Positions 1 to 8,300 of a DNA stretch of 64,000 bases are shown here, in pieces (within the stretch, counting starts at the first letter, position 1; every line of letters starts with the position of its first letter). The translations under genes were made by a program, and so were the position numbers. The stretch spans positions 1,658,470 to 1,722,469 of the forward strand of contig CP054187.1 in NCBI GenBank assembly GCA_015200345.1, read 5' to 3'. The notes under the pieces were generated by a model. The model was not told the DNA's origin. It worked only from the letters and a program-made list of their open reading frames with translations, and did not search any database. The DNA comes from Planctomycetia bacterium (GTDB lineage: Bacteria > Planctomycetota > Phycisphaerae > UBA1845 > UTPLA1).

Positions 1-2
1 CG

Positions 3-1319
3 CCGAACGACCGCGCCCAATCCCTCGGGGTCTTTCTGCTTTTGGTCGTCGCCATCCTTCTGGTCGCCGGAAAAAAACTTCAACTGTCTCAATGGTCCGC
101 CTCCGCCGACGACAACGCCGCCATCGCCGAGGCCATGGCCTGGCGCGCCGGCCGGCTCGACCTCCCCCACGAAGGCCGCGACGCCGCCGTCGATCGCATG
201 CACGATACGGCCTGGTACAACAACAAGGTCTACAACATCTTTCCGCCGCTGATGGCTTTCTTAAGCTATGCCGCCGCTCCATTGAACCAGGCACTCTCCG
301 GCCGGCCTGACTTTTGGCAACCGATGCTTTACGCGCTGCTCGCCTTCGGTCCGCTTCCGTTGCTGGGCTTCCTGGTGTTCCGTCGCGCCACGAACTCGGA
401 TTGGCGGGGCGCATTGATTACGCTCGTCTGGATCGCCGGCTCACCGCTTCTCCCCGCGCTGGGCGAAGCACGCGGCGCTTACCTCGGCTCGCTCAATCAC
501 GTCTTCTCGCAGACCGGCCTGCTCCTCTTGCTCTGGGATGTCCTCGGAAAACGCCGAATCTGGCTCGGATTGATCGGTCTCGCCGTCGCGGTCTGGAGCC
601 GGCAGATGACCGCGCTCTATGCCCCCGCGCTCCTCTGGGCCGCATGGCGCGGGCCGGCAGATGCGCGCGGTTTCTCGCGAAACAAGCGCGCCTTCGGGAC
701 GATACTCGGGCTTGCGATGATTGCCGCACCACTGCTTACTCTCAACTACCTCAAATTCGGCAACCCCCTGCAATTCGGCTACGGCTACATTTACGAAAAC
801 CGGCCCTCTGGTTACGTCGAGGATCGCTTCCGCGCCCACGGGGTCTTCTCGCACCATTTCATTCCCGAGAACGCATACTACCAGTTCGTCGCACCGCCAC
901 GCGTCGCCCTCGGACTGGATGGCCTCCACGTCAGCGAGACGAACAACATCGGCACAGGAATTGTCTGGACGACGCCCATCGTGCTCTGGCTCTTGATCGC
1001 ACTGCCTCGTTGCCTCGCGCAGGCTCCCGCTCGCATCGCGCTCCTGTGCAGCCTCGCAGTCATGCTCGGCGACCTGTGCTATCACAGCCCCGGCTTCCTC
1101 CAGAGCGGCTACAGCCGCTTCGCGATGGACTACCTGCCCGTTTGGCTGGTTCTCGCGGCGCCCTGCATGTTCGACCCGCCACCCAACCGGCAGACCGACC
1201 GCTGCGACTCGGCATGGGGCTGGCGAAACTGGCTGACGGCCGCCTGTGTTGCGTGGAGCCTCTTTTACTTCCAAACTATCACCCCCGACGCGTATTTCCG
1301 TGGAGTGGTCGGAGGCTAA
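3..1319 (+). CDS. Multi-pass membrane protein, glycosyltransferase-like (5' partial)
   Basis: The reading frame is open to the left edge of the window, so the N-terminus is missing; a TTG at 42 is possible but unlikely as the true start. At least eight hydrophobic segments alternate with short polar loops. An early loop (residues near 25-65 of the visible part) is rich in Asp, Trp and Tyr, followed by FPPLMAF. This layout resembles the GT-C membrane glycosyltransferase superfamily (ArnT/PMT-like), but I see no diagnostic catalytic motif, so the specific activity is unknown. The stop TAA at 1317 directly abuts the ATG of nuoF, and the nuoF Shine-Dalgarno lies inside this gene, so the two may be co-transcribed although unrelated in function. 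Confidence 0.6.
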   Translation, partial: PNDRAQSLGVFLLLVVAILLVAGKKLQLSQWSASADDNAAIAEAMAWRAGRLDLPHEGRDAAVDRMHDTAWYNNKVYNIFPPLMAFLSYAAAPLNQALSGRPDFWQPMLYALLAFGPLPLLGFLVFRRATNSDWRGALITLVWIAGSPLLPALGEARGAYLGSLNHVFSQTGLLLLLWDVLGKRRIWLGLIGLAVAVWSRQMTALYAPALLWAAWRGPADARGFSRNKRAFGTILGLAMIAAPLLTLNYLKFGNPLQFGYGYIYENRPSGYVEDRFRAHGVFSHHFIPENAYYQFVAPPRVALGLDGLHVSETNNIGTGIVWTTPIVLWLLIALPRCLAQAPARIALLCSLAVMLGDLCYHSPGFLQSGYSRFAMDYLPVWLVLAAPCMFDPPPNRQTDRCDSAWGWRNWLTAACVAWSLFYFQTITPDAYFRGVVGG

Positions 1320-2666
1320 ATGGCAAAGTTCGAACCGGTTCTGTTAAGAAACGTGGGCGTGCCCGACTCCCACAAGCTCGACGTCTACCGCTCGCGCGGG
1401 GGGTATGCCGCCGCGAAGAAGGTTCTCACCGAATGGACCCCCGACGCCACCGTGGAATTCATCAAATCCAGCGGGCTGCGCGGCCGCGGCGGCGCCGGGT
1501 TCCCCACCGGCATGAAATGGTCGTTCCTCCCGGCGGATCGCACCATCACTTACCTTTGCGTCAATGCCGATGAATCCGAGCCGGGCACCTTCTGCAACCG
1601 CGTGCTCATGGAGCACGACCCCCACCAGTTGCTCGAGGGCATCCTTATCGCCGGCTACGCCACGCGAACGACCGTCGCGTACATTTACATGCGTGTAGAG
1701 TTTCACGAGCAGTTTCACCGGCTCCAAAAAGCGCTCGATGAAGCCTACGCCGCCGGCTTGTTCGGCAAGAAGCTCTTTGGCACCGATTACAACCTCGAAT
1801 GCTACATCCATCGCGGCGCGGGGGCCTACGTCTGCGGCGAGGAAACCGGCCTGATCGAGAGCCTGGAGGGCAAGCGCGGCTGGCCGCGAATCAAGCCGCC
1901 CTTCCCGGCGATAGAGGGACTGTTCCGCCGGCCGACCGTCGTGAACAACGTCGAGACGATCTGCTGCGTGCCACACATCGTTGAGCGGGGTGTGGACTGG
2001 TTCAAATCCCTCGGTCCCGAAGGCTCCAGCGGCCCGAAGCTCTACACGCTTAGCGGCCCCGTGAAGCGGCCCGGCTGCTTTGAAGCCCCGCTGGGGATCC
2101 CCTGCCGCGAACTGATTTTCGGCGAGGATTTCGGCCAGGGCATGCTCGACGGCAAGCGCGTCAAGGGCTGCATCCCCGGCGGCCTGTCGGTCGGCGTGCT
2201 GACCGAGCAAGAACTAGACTGTCGTCTTGATTTCGACGACGTCCGCAAGTACGGCTTGCTGGGCCTTGGCACGGCCGGCGCGATCGTCATTCCGCACGAT
2301 GCCGATATCCGCCAGGTTCTGGCCAATATCGCCCGGTTTTATTCTCACGAAAGCTGCGGCCAGTGTACCCAGTGCCGCGAGGGAACGAACTGGCTGTACA
2401 AAATTGCGATGCGCATCGCCCTGGGCGCCGGGCGGATCGAGGACCTGGACCTGATCGTCGAGGTCACGAAGAACATGGGCATGATGCCCGGCCTGTCCAT
2501 CTGCGGCCTGCCGGACGGCGCAGCGTTCCCCATACGTACTCTCGTGGAAAAGTTCCGTCCGGAGTTCGAGGAACACATCCGCCGGCAGGAGCCGGGTCGA
2601 GTGCATCAGGTCCTGAAGCGATTGAACCCCGCTGTATACGAGTTGCCCATTCTACGCGGTAGCTGA
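1320..2666 (+). CDS. nuoF: NADH-quinone oxidoreductase subunit F (NADH-binding, FMN/4Fe-4S)
   Basis: This is the 448-residue subunit of the peripheral arm of complex I that oxidises NADH on FMN and passes electrons to the N3 [4Fe-4S] cluster. The glycine-rich GRGGAGFPTG motif at residues 55-64 is the FMN/NADH site. A second Gly-rich segment, YICGEETG-like (read here as YVCGEETG), follows near 170. The cluster ligands are in SCGQCTQC (near 345-351) and a later Cys in SICGLPDG. The start is set by GGAGG eight to nine bases upstream. The usual partner nuoE is not upstream and nuoG is 5.6 kb downstream, so the nuo locus is split here. Length and motifs are normal, so it should be functional. Confidence 0.97.
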   Translation: MAKFEPVLLRNVGVPDSHKLDVYRSRGGYAAAKKVLTEWTPDATVEFIKSSGLRGRGGAGFPTGMKWSFLPADRTITYLCVNADESEPGTFCNRVLMEHDPHQLLEGILIAGYATRTTVAYIYMRVEFHEQFHRLQKALDEAYAAGLFGKKLFGTDYNLECYIHRGAGAYVCGEETGLIESLEGKRGWPRIKPPFPAIEGLFRRPTVVNNVETICCVPHIVERGVDWFKSLGPEGSSGPKLYTLSGPVKRPGCFEAPLGIPCRELIFGEDFGQGMLDGKRVKGCIPGGLSVGVLTEQELDCRLDFDDVRKYGLLGLGTAGAIVIPHDADIRQVLANIARFYSHESCGQCTQCREGTNWLYKIAMRIALGAGRIEDLDLIVEVTKNMGMMPGLSICGLPDGAAFPIRTLVEKFRPEFEEHIRRQEPGRVHQVLKRLNPAVYELPILRGS

Positions 2667-2713
2667 ACGAACCTGCGCCGCCGCACGAAATCGCCAGGAC
2701 GCTGAAACCCGGC

Positions 2714-2810
2714 ATGGATTCTTTACGACTCGCTAAAAAAGGTCCTGCTCATCGGGTGGGACGCCGCCGATTGGAAAGCAATCCACCCCCTGCTTGACGC
2801 CGGAGAGATA
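2714..2810 (+). pseudogene. N-terminal remnant of an alkaline-phosphatase-fold phosphodiesterase
   Basis: An ATG at 2714 opens a frame reading MDSLRLAKK. After the A6 run at 2735-2740, one extra base moves the match into the next frame, which reads VLLIGWDAADWK and then AIHPLLDAGEI. This is clearly homologous to residues 9-31 of the intact phosphodiesterase-TPR protein encoded at 4017. Homology stops exactly where the MITE-like repeat begins at 2811. It is therefore a dead copy with at least two lesions, a frameshift and a truncation. The rest of the gene is not seen between the repeat and the PEP-CTERM gene. It was probably a paralogue of the 4017 gene. Confidence 0.75.
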
Positions 2811-2944
2811 CTACAAGCTGTTCAAAACCCCCTCTCTCTTTCAGCGTGAGGGTCGGGGGTGAGGGTGAATCATTTCGGTTGAACTACTTTTCCCTCACCC
2901 AACCTCTCCTCCAAGGGGGAGAGGAGTTATGAAACCAGTTCTAG
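2811..2944. repeat. MITE-like palindromic repeat, copy 1
   Basis: This 134-bp element runs from CTACAAGCTGTTC to CCAGTTCTAG and is repeated, with roughly 85-90% identity by eye, at 44158-44294. The ends are imperfect inverted repeats of about 26 bp. Internally it carries the CCCTCACCC...CTCTCC-loop-GGGGAGAGG palindrome found in many GC-rich bacterial genomes. It encodes no protein. It truncates the phosphodiesterase remnant immediately upstream. Mobility is inferred from the two copies and the disrupted gene; I could not identify a target-site duplication with confidence. Confidence 0.8.
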
Positions 2945-3130
2945 GCAATCAGGAAATTACCGGACCAACGATAAATAACATAATACAATACATAGACTTA
3001 CAATCTATTGACCTGCGGCTCTCCCTTCGGTCCGAACGAGCCGAAAGCGATCAGAGATGAAAATCTTGTACTCCCGGGTTCCTCCACCGAAGTACCCGCA
3101 AAAAAAATTTAACTTGCCCCCCATGAAGCC
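2945..3130. other. Non-coding, locally AT-rich spacer
   Basis: The stretch between the repeat and the PEP-CTERM promoter is strikingly AT-rich around 2965-3012 compared with the rest of the window and contains an A8 tract near 3103-3111. I see no gene, RNA or convincing terminator. It may be debris from the lost phosphodiesterase paralogue or an upstream promoter element. Confidence 0.4.
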
Positions 3131-3160
3131 TTGACTTCAAGACATCATTTGTGGTAGATT
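3131..3160 (+). promoter_or_regulatory. Candidate sigma-70-type promoter of the PEP-CTERM gene
   Basis: A -35 TTGACT (3131-3136) and -10 TAGATT (3155-3160) are separated by 18 bp. A start site near 3167 would leave a leader of about 70 nt before the ATG at 3238. The upstream DNA is AT-rich, which would favour strong expression. Confidence 0.5.
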
Positions 3161-3237
3161 GCCGTTTGTGAATGGGGAGGAAGCACCCCAACAATAAAGA
3201 ACCGAAAGGTATCGAACACAATTCTGGAGGAGAGAAC

Positions 3238-3891
3238 ATGAACAGTCTGCAAACCCTTCTGTCGAAGTTTGACAAGCGCTGGCTGGGTGCCGGTGCGGCG
3301 GCTGCCGGCGCTGCTGTTGCCACGCAGGCAACCGAGGCGGCCATCGTTCACACGCCGAACGCAAACATCAACATTCCTTCCACGACGGCGGGCATTTATC
3401 TGAACGTCGTGACGGGTGTGTTCAGCACAGCGCCTGCCAGTGCTCCGGGTTGGGACGTCAACCCGTGGAGCAGCTCGACGCTTAGCTATTTCAACCCGTC
3501 AGCGCCCTCCGGTGGCGTCTATGTGCTCCGCGTCGGTGGTGGCGCGGTCGGCAACCTGCCCATTGGCACGACCATCGGTCCGACCCCCGGCGGCGGCCGA
3601 ACCTACGGCAGCGGTTCGGCACAGGTGACCGGCAACGATCCGCACATCCTCAACAGCGACCAGAACTGCATCGGGTTCCGCTTCCAAAATGAAGCCAACC
3701 AGAACCAGATTCACTACGGCTGGATGAGGATCTCGCTCGCCGGCGCGTTGAATGGGCAGCCCCGCACGATTACCGAGTACGCTTACGAGAGCGTCGCTGG
3801 CGCAGAGATCGGCTGCGGTATCGTACCGGAACCGAGCACGCTCGCCCTGCTGGCCCTCGGCGCGGTTGGTCTGATTCGCCGCCGCAAGTAA
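3238..3891 (+). CDS. PEP-CTERM sorting-domain surface protein
   Basis: This is a 217-residue secreted protein. The start at 3238 is chosen over upstream in-frame codons because GGAGGAG lies directly before it and the signal-like segment (Ala-rich, residues about 17-33, ending TEAA) then sits at the N-terminus. The C-terminus has the complete PEP-CTERM sorting signal: VPEPSTLALLALGAVG followed by LIRRRK, i.e. PEP motif, hydrophobic helix and basic tail. In this family, exosortase recognises that tail and anchors or releases the protein at the surface; no exosortase gene is in the window. The central part is Gly/Ser/Thr/Pro-rich with no domain I recognise. The gene stands alone, with its own promoter and a strong terminator. 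Confidence 0.9.
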   Translation: MNSLQTLLSKFDKRWLGAGAAAAGAAVATQATEAAIVHTPNANINIPSTTAGIYLNVVTGVFSTAPASAPGWDVNPWSSSTLSYFNPSAPSGGVYVLRVGGGAVGNLPIGTTIGPTPGGGRTYGSGSAQVTGNDPHILNSDQNCIGFRFQNEANQNQIHYGWMRISLAGALNGQPRTITEYAYESVAGAEIGCGIVPEPSTLALLALGAVGLIRRRK

Positions 3892-3939
3892 TATCCCGTC
3901 GTAGCTCTATTGCCGACGGCGATGTGTTCGATATCCTTA

Positions 3940-3979
3940 GCCGGTGCTGTCCTTCGCGGGACGGCACCGGCTTTTTTTT
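3940..3979 (+). terminator. Rho-independent terminator after the PEP-CTERM gene
   Basis: A 13-bp stem (GCCGGTGCTGTCC at 3940-3952 against GGACGGCACCGGC at 3959-3971, one G-U pair) with a 6-nt loop is followed by a run of eight T. It is the clearest intrinsic terminator in the window. Confidence 0.92.
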
Positions 3980-4016
3980 GATCCAGCTTTTTAACTGGCG
4001 TTCAATGGTGCAGTGA

Positions 4017-6053
4017 ATGGCGGCTCAACAACTTGCCCAGCGAGTGCTTCTCATCGGTTGGGATGCCGCAGACTGGAAAATCATCTCCCCGCTCGTCGAT
4101 GCAGGCCAGATGCCGGCCTTGTCTGCCCTGATCGACGGCGGCACCATGGGCGAGATCGCCACGCTGAATCCGCCGCTCTCGCCGATCCTCTGGACCTCCA
4201 TCGCCACCGGCAAACGCGCCTTCAAACACGGCATTCGCGGCTTCGTCGAACCCATCGACGCGGCCCCAGGCGTCCGCGCCGTCAGCAGCACCTCGCGATC
4301 CTGCAAAGCGATCTGGAACATTCTCCATCAAGCCGGCCATACGCCGCACGCCGTCGGATTCTTCGCCTCGCATCCGGCCGAGCCGATCCGCGGCGTCTGC
4401 ATCAGCAATCAGTTCGCCGAATCGCCGCCGAAGAATCCCACGGACCCGTGGCCGCTGCCGGTGGAGGCCGTTCACCCCGCGTCGAAGGCGGATGCGTTCG
4501 GAGCGCTTCGCGTTCACCCGTCCGAGATCGGTGATGACGTGCTGCGCGAGTTCATCCCGCGGCTGGACGAGGTGGATCGAACGCGCGACGATCGTCCCGC
4601 AAAGCTCGCCGCCGCCCTCGCAAAAGCCGCCACCCTTCAAGCCGCGACCACGACGATCCTCGAAAATGAGCCGTGGGATTTCGTCGCGACCTACTTCGAC
4701 GCCATTGACGTGATCTCGCACCATTTCATGCCGTTCCACCCGCCGCGCATGCCGCACATCGACGAGCGGGATTTTGAGCTGTATCAGCATGTCATAACGG
4801 GCATCTACAAGTTCCACGATCTGATGCTCGCGCGACTCGTCGAGCTGGCCGGGCCCGACGCCTCGATCATCGTCCTCTCGGATCACGGTTTTCACAGCGA
4901 TCACTTGCGCCCCGTCGCCGATCCCGCCGCGCATCATGCATCTGATCCATCCGCGGACGCTGCGATGGACGCCGCGTGGCATCGGCCGCTGGGCGTGTTG
5001 TTCATGCACGGACCGCACGTTCGCAAGGACGATCGCATCTTCGGCGCGACGCTACTGGATATCGCGCCGACCATTCTGACGATGTTCGGTCTACCGGTCG
5101 GGCAGGACATGGACGGCAACGTGCTCGTGCCCGCGTTTGATACGCTGATCGAGATTGAGCGAATCGAAAGCTGGGACGCGGTCGAAGGCGACGCCGGAAT
5201 GCACCCCCCCGGCAAGCGTGAGCAGCCGTTCGATCAGGCGGCTGTGATGCAGCACCTGGTGGACCTGGGCTACCTCGAAGCGCTGGATCAGGATGCGAAG
5301 AAGAACGCCGACGCGGCGATCCGCGAGGGCAATTTCAATCTGGCGATCAGCTACATGGAGGCCGGCAAGCTGAACGACGCGTGCCGCCTGCTGGAGCCGC
5401 TGCATGATGCCCATCCCGACGAGCCCCGCTACGCCACGCCTCTGGCACGTTGCTTGCACTACCTGGGCCAGCCGCAGCGGGCATCCGACATCATCGAACG
5501 GCTCGTCGCGCGGCACCCGGATCTGCCCGACGCGGCGCTGCTGCTGGCGGCCGTGCGGTTCAACCTCGGGCGACAGGAGGAGGCCATCGAGCTGCTGACG
5601 CACGCGGCGGCGCGCAATCCGAACGATGCGCGCGTTCACCACATGCTGGGCGGGGCGATGCTTAGCATGCAGAAGTGGAAGGAAGCGGAGGCCTGCTACC
5701 AGAAGGCGATTGCTCTGAACGAAGCCGACCATGAATCCCTGAACGGTCTCTCCTTCGCGCTGCTCAAGCTGGGTCGATTCGAGGAAGCGGCGGAAGCGGC
5801 GTTGCGAGCAGTTGGAATTCAGCATTTTTTCCCCGTGGCGCACATGCACCTGGGGATGGCGCTGACGAATCTGAAGGAGTTCCGCCGGGCGCTGGGTCCG
5901 CTGGAGTTGGCCGTGTCGATGCAGCCGAATCTGCTGGACGCGCATCGTTACCTGGCGACGATCCACCGGGAGTTGATGAACTGGGACCTGGCGAAGAAGC
6001 ACCGCATCGCGGCGGAAGAACTGATGAAACACCTGCCGCCGCAGAATCGCTGA
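4017..6053 (+). CDS. Alkaline-phosphatase-fold phosphodiesterase fused to TPR repeats
   Basis: This 678-residue protein has two parts. Residues 1 to about 400 belong to the type I phosphodiesterase/nucleotide pyrophosphatase branch of the alkaline phosphatase superfamily. The first metal-binding Asp is in LLIGWDAADW, the nucleophile Thr region is LSPILWTSIATGK, and the late metal site is SDHGFHSDH. Residues about 430-670 are tandem tetratricopeptide repeats. There is no signal peptide, so it is probably cytoplasmic. In characterised relatives the first domain hydrolyses phosphodiesters or pyrophosphates; the substrate here is unknown. No strong ribosome site precedes the ATG. A truncated paralogue lies 1.2 kb upstream, and a second TPR gene converges on its end with a gap of only 21 bp. 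Confidence 0.88.
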   Translation: MAAQQLAQRVLLIGWDAADWKIISPLVDAGQMPALSALIDGGTMGEIATLNPPLSPILWTSIATGKRAFKHGIRGFVEPIDAAPGVRAVSSTSRSCKAIWNILHQAGHTPHAVGFFASHPAEPIRGVCISNQFAESPPKNPTDPWPLPVEAVHPASKADAFGALRVHPSEIGDDVLREFIPRLDEVDRTRDDRPAKLAAALAKAATLQAATTTILENEPWDFVATYFDAIDVISHHFMPFHPPRMPHIDERDFELYQHVITGIYKFHDLMLARLVELAGPDASIIVLSDHGFHSDHLRPVADPAAHHASDPSADAAMDAAWHRPLGVLFMHGPHVRKDDRIFGATLLDIAPTILTMFGLPVGQDMDGNVLVPAFDTLIEIERIESWDAVEGDAGMHPPGKREQPFDQAAVMQHLVDLGYLEALDQDAKKNADAAIREGNFNLAISYMEAGKLNDACRLLEPLHDAHPDEPRYATPLARCLHYLGQPQRASDIIERLVARHPDLPDAALLLAAVRFNLGRQEEAIELLTHAAARNPNDARVHHMLGGAMLSMQKWKEAEACYQKAIALNEADHESLNGLSFALLKLGRFEEAAEAALRAVGIQHFFPVAHMHLGMALTNLKEFRRALGPLELAVSMQPNLLDAHRYLATIHRELMNWDLAKKHRIAAEELMKHLPPQNR

Positions 6054-6074
6054 CGGGACCGCTGCCGATCGGGA

Positions 6075-8078
6075 TCAGTATCGAAACGCGGATTTTTTCT
6101 CATACAGCGCAAGGCGCTCGCGGAAGCGAGCCATCCGGCCTTGCGAGGCGCTGGTGGTCTTGAGGCTCAAGACCTCCTGCATGATCTGGACCGCGCGGGG
6201 GAAGTCTCCGGATTCGGCGTATGCCGCGGCCAGGGTGTCCAGCACTTCCGGGTTTTTGTGACCGGTTGCCTTGTCGGCCAGCATCGCCAGACGCAGGGCT
6301 TCGGCGCCCTGGCGAAGCGCCGCCTCACTCGAAGTCGCGCGAATCCACGCCAGCATGTTGGCGAGCGACGTGTCCCGATCGGCGATTTTTGTGTTGTCCC
6401 GGAAGAACTGCTGGGCGGCTTGAGCCGATTGGCGGTGCAACGCCTGCACCACACGCGACATCGCCCCGCGGACGACGCCTCCTTCATCCGTCTCGATGCA
6501 ATGCTGAATAAGCTGGAACGCCTTGGCATAGTCGCCCTTCCTGCCCCAGCGTTCAACCGCGCCGGCGACCGTGCCGAGGGGATCCCGATAGCGCTCGGCC
6601 GACTGCGCGTAGTTACCGCGCGCCAGAACATCGGCAAACTTGAGGAACACACCCGGTTCGATCGGCATCAGCGGATCGGCCCGCCAGGCGCCGAGGACAT
6701 ACAGAAGTTTGCCGATCAGTTCGCAGTCGTACTCCTCGGGTGAATCGAACGCGCGCAGGGCGTTGGGATAGGACTTGCCGGCGGTCTCAAAATCATCCGT
6801 GAGGAGATAGGCCGCAACCAGCCCCACGCAGGCCCCGGGGTGTTTGCGTTGTCGCACAATGACTTGCTGGAAATAGTTCGGCGCATCGGAGGAGTGGTTG
6901 AGCAAAGCCACGATACCGGTTTGAGCGAGCAAATCCAGATCATCGGGCCGGTTCTTGAGGATGATCTTGTATTGCTGGGCGGCCTCGTCGTAGCGTTTCA
7001 ACTCGAGCAGCGCCTGGGCATACAGTTGACGATTTTCATCGTCGCCGCTGAACTGCGAGAGGTAGTCCTTGAAATGCTTTAGCGCCAAGTCCATCTCTTG
7101 CCGGAAATAGTGAAGGCGACCCAGCAGCTTGTTGGCCTGATCGAGATAGCGAGGATATTTGCGAAGCTCGGAAACGACCGAGATCGCCAAGTCGAATTCA
7201 CCCACGTCGATCAGCTGCGCCGCCACGTCCAGCAGCCATTCGGGCTGGGCGCCGATGCTCATCATGCGGATGTAGAGGGGATCCCGCACGACGGGCGGTT
7301 CGCGGCCCTGTTTTTCGGCATCGGTGTGAATCCCGGCGTTGACGCGGTCTCCCTTGGCCTCCAGCAACTTTGCCAGCGCTCCATGGGCCCGAGCGAACTT
7401 GGGGGCGCATTCCAGGGCTTTCTGGTAGTGCTTGATCGCTTCGTCGTTCTGCTTTTTCAGCCTTGCGCATTCTCCAAGCCCGAAATGCACACGGGGATCC
7501 TTCGGTGATAAACTCGCCGCCTTCTGATAAAGCACCTGTGCTTCATTTAGATCCTTCTCACGGATCAGATCGGCCAATCGTACGATGACCGCCGGATAGT
7601 CCGGGTCCATCCGGTAGGCGCTCCGGTAGGCTTCCACCGCCCGGGAGAACTCGTACGAATCCTCCAGCGCCATCGCAAGGTAATACTGCCACTTCATCTC
7701 ATTGGGAGCCAGACGCGCAGCCCGCTCCAGGAACTGGATGGCCGGAGTAGATTTGGAGAATCGCTGGCAGAGAATCCCCACCTCGCCGATTTTCTCGGGG
7801 TTGGACGGGTCGGCCTGGGCTGCCTTGTAAGCATCTTCCAACAGCCGAGTATCTTCCGCCGGCAGTCCCAGGAGATCCACGACCGGCAGCGAGGAATCAG
7901 CCTTGGCGGCCGGGCCGGAGGATCCGGAACTCTCGGCGGGCATTGAAGTCGATTGAGCCTGCCCCCCCGCCAGCGCGCCCAGCCACGCAAACAGGATTCC
8001 GGCGTATCGAGCGGGAGGTTGAAATCGAACATTTCGTCCACGGAGCAAGAATCGCATTGGCATGGTGTGCGTCGTCAT
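6075..8078 (-). CDS. Secreted TPR-repeat protein
   Basis: The protein is about 667 residues from the ATG at 8078; in-frame ATGs at 8063 and 8057 are alternatives. The N-terminus (MPMRFLLRGRNVRFQ, then a hydrophobic segment ending GGQAQ) looks like an export signal, followed by a Ser/Pro/Ala linker. The rest, from about residue 55, is a long array of TPR-type helical pairs with typical spacing (for example W-Y-LA-ALE and P-FGLGECARLK). No enzymatic motif is visible. A scaffold or assembly role in the periplasm is the usual expectation for such proteins, but the partner is unknown. It is divergent from nuoG across a 222-bp region that carries a promoter and palindrome, so the two may share control. 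The frame stays open much further upstream over nuoG, but that part is antisense shadow. Confidence 0.8.
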   Translation of the reverse strand: MTTHTMPMRFLLRGRNVRFQPPARYAGILFAWLGALAGGQAQSTSMPAESSGSSGPAAKADSSLPVVDLLGLPAEDTRLLEDAYKAAQADPSNPEKIGEVGILCQRFSKSTPAIQFLERAARLAPNEMKWQYYLAMALEDSYEFSRAVEAYRSAYRMDPDYPAVIVRLADLIREKDLNEAQVLYQKAASLSPKDPRVHFGLGECARLKKQNDEAIKHYQKALECAPKFARAHGALAKLLEAKGDRVNAGIHTDAEKQGREPPVVRDPLYIRMMSIGAQPEWLLDVAAQLIDVGEFDLAISVVSELRKYPRYLDQANKLLGRLHYFRQEMDLALKHFKDYLSQFSGDDENRQLYAQALLELKRYDEAAQQYKIILKNRPDDLDLLAQTGIVALLNHSSDAPNYFQQVIVRQRKHPGACVGLVAAYLLTDDFETAGKSYPNALRAFDSPEEYDCELIGKLLYVLGAWRADPLMPIEPGVFLKFADVLARGNYAQSAERYRDPLGTVAGAVERWGRKGDYAKAFQLIQHCIETDEGGVVRGAMSRVVQALHRQSAQAAQQFFRDNTKIADRDTSLANMLAWIRATSSEAALRQGAEALRLAMLADKATGHKNPEVLDTLAAAYAESGDFPRAVQIMQEVLSLKTTSASQGRMARFRERLALYEKKSAFRY

Positions 8079-8198
8079 GAAAGACCATTGGAACTGCCGC
8101 GTTTCGACCGCCTTGGAACGGCCTGGCAAAGGCTGTGATTTTATCCGAACCGCGCGGGCAACGCCAAGAAAGGCTTCAGTTTGCCAAGCCCGGTCGAA

Positions 8199-8220
8199 GT
8201 TTGTGACGTTATTCACAAAC
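8199..8220. promoter_or_regulatory. CRP/FNR-family type operator, perfect palindrome
   Basis: GTTTGTGA and TCACAAAC flank a 6-bp spacer (CGTTAT) as a perfect 8+6+8 inverted repeat. The core TGTGA-N6-TCACA is exactly the consensus recognised by CRP in E. coli, and CRP/FNR-family regulators bind close variants. It overlaps the -35 hexamer of the promoter reading toward nuoG. The regulator itself is not in this window. Confidence 0.7.
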
Positions 8221-8240
8221 CAGCCGATTCGCATTATAAC
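8212..8240 (+). promoter_or_regulatory. Promoter for nuoG-nuoN
   Basis: TTCACA (8212-8217) and TATAAC (8235-8240) each match five of six consensus bases and are 17 bp apart. A start near 8247 gives a leader of about 54 nt before the nuoG ATG. The CRP-type palindrome is centred about 38 bp upstream of that start, so it could act as a class II-like activator site or as a repressor site. Confidence 0.65.
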
Positions 8241-8300
8241 GAAGCGAAATCGGCGCAGTTCTGCGGCAGCAGGACGGGACTCGCGCAGGTCTGGAGTGGC

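Noticed and set aside
3100-3112. A8 tract near 3103-3111 as a terminator on the plus strand
   Set aside because: A plus-strand terminator needs a T-run after the hairpin; here the run is A and the short CGGGT/ACCCG stem precedes it.
4002-5018. Minus-strand 338-codon frame opposite the phosphodiesterase gene
   Set aside because: No motif, and the plus-strand phosphodiesterase motifs are continuous.
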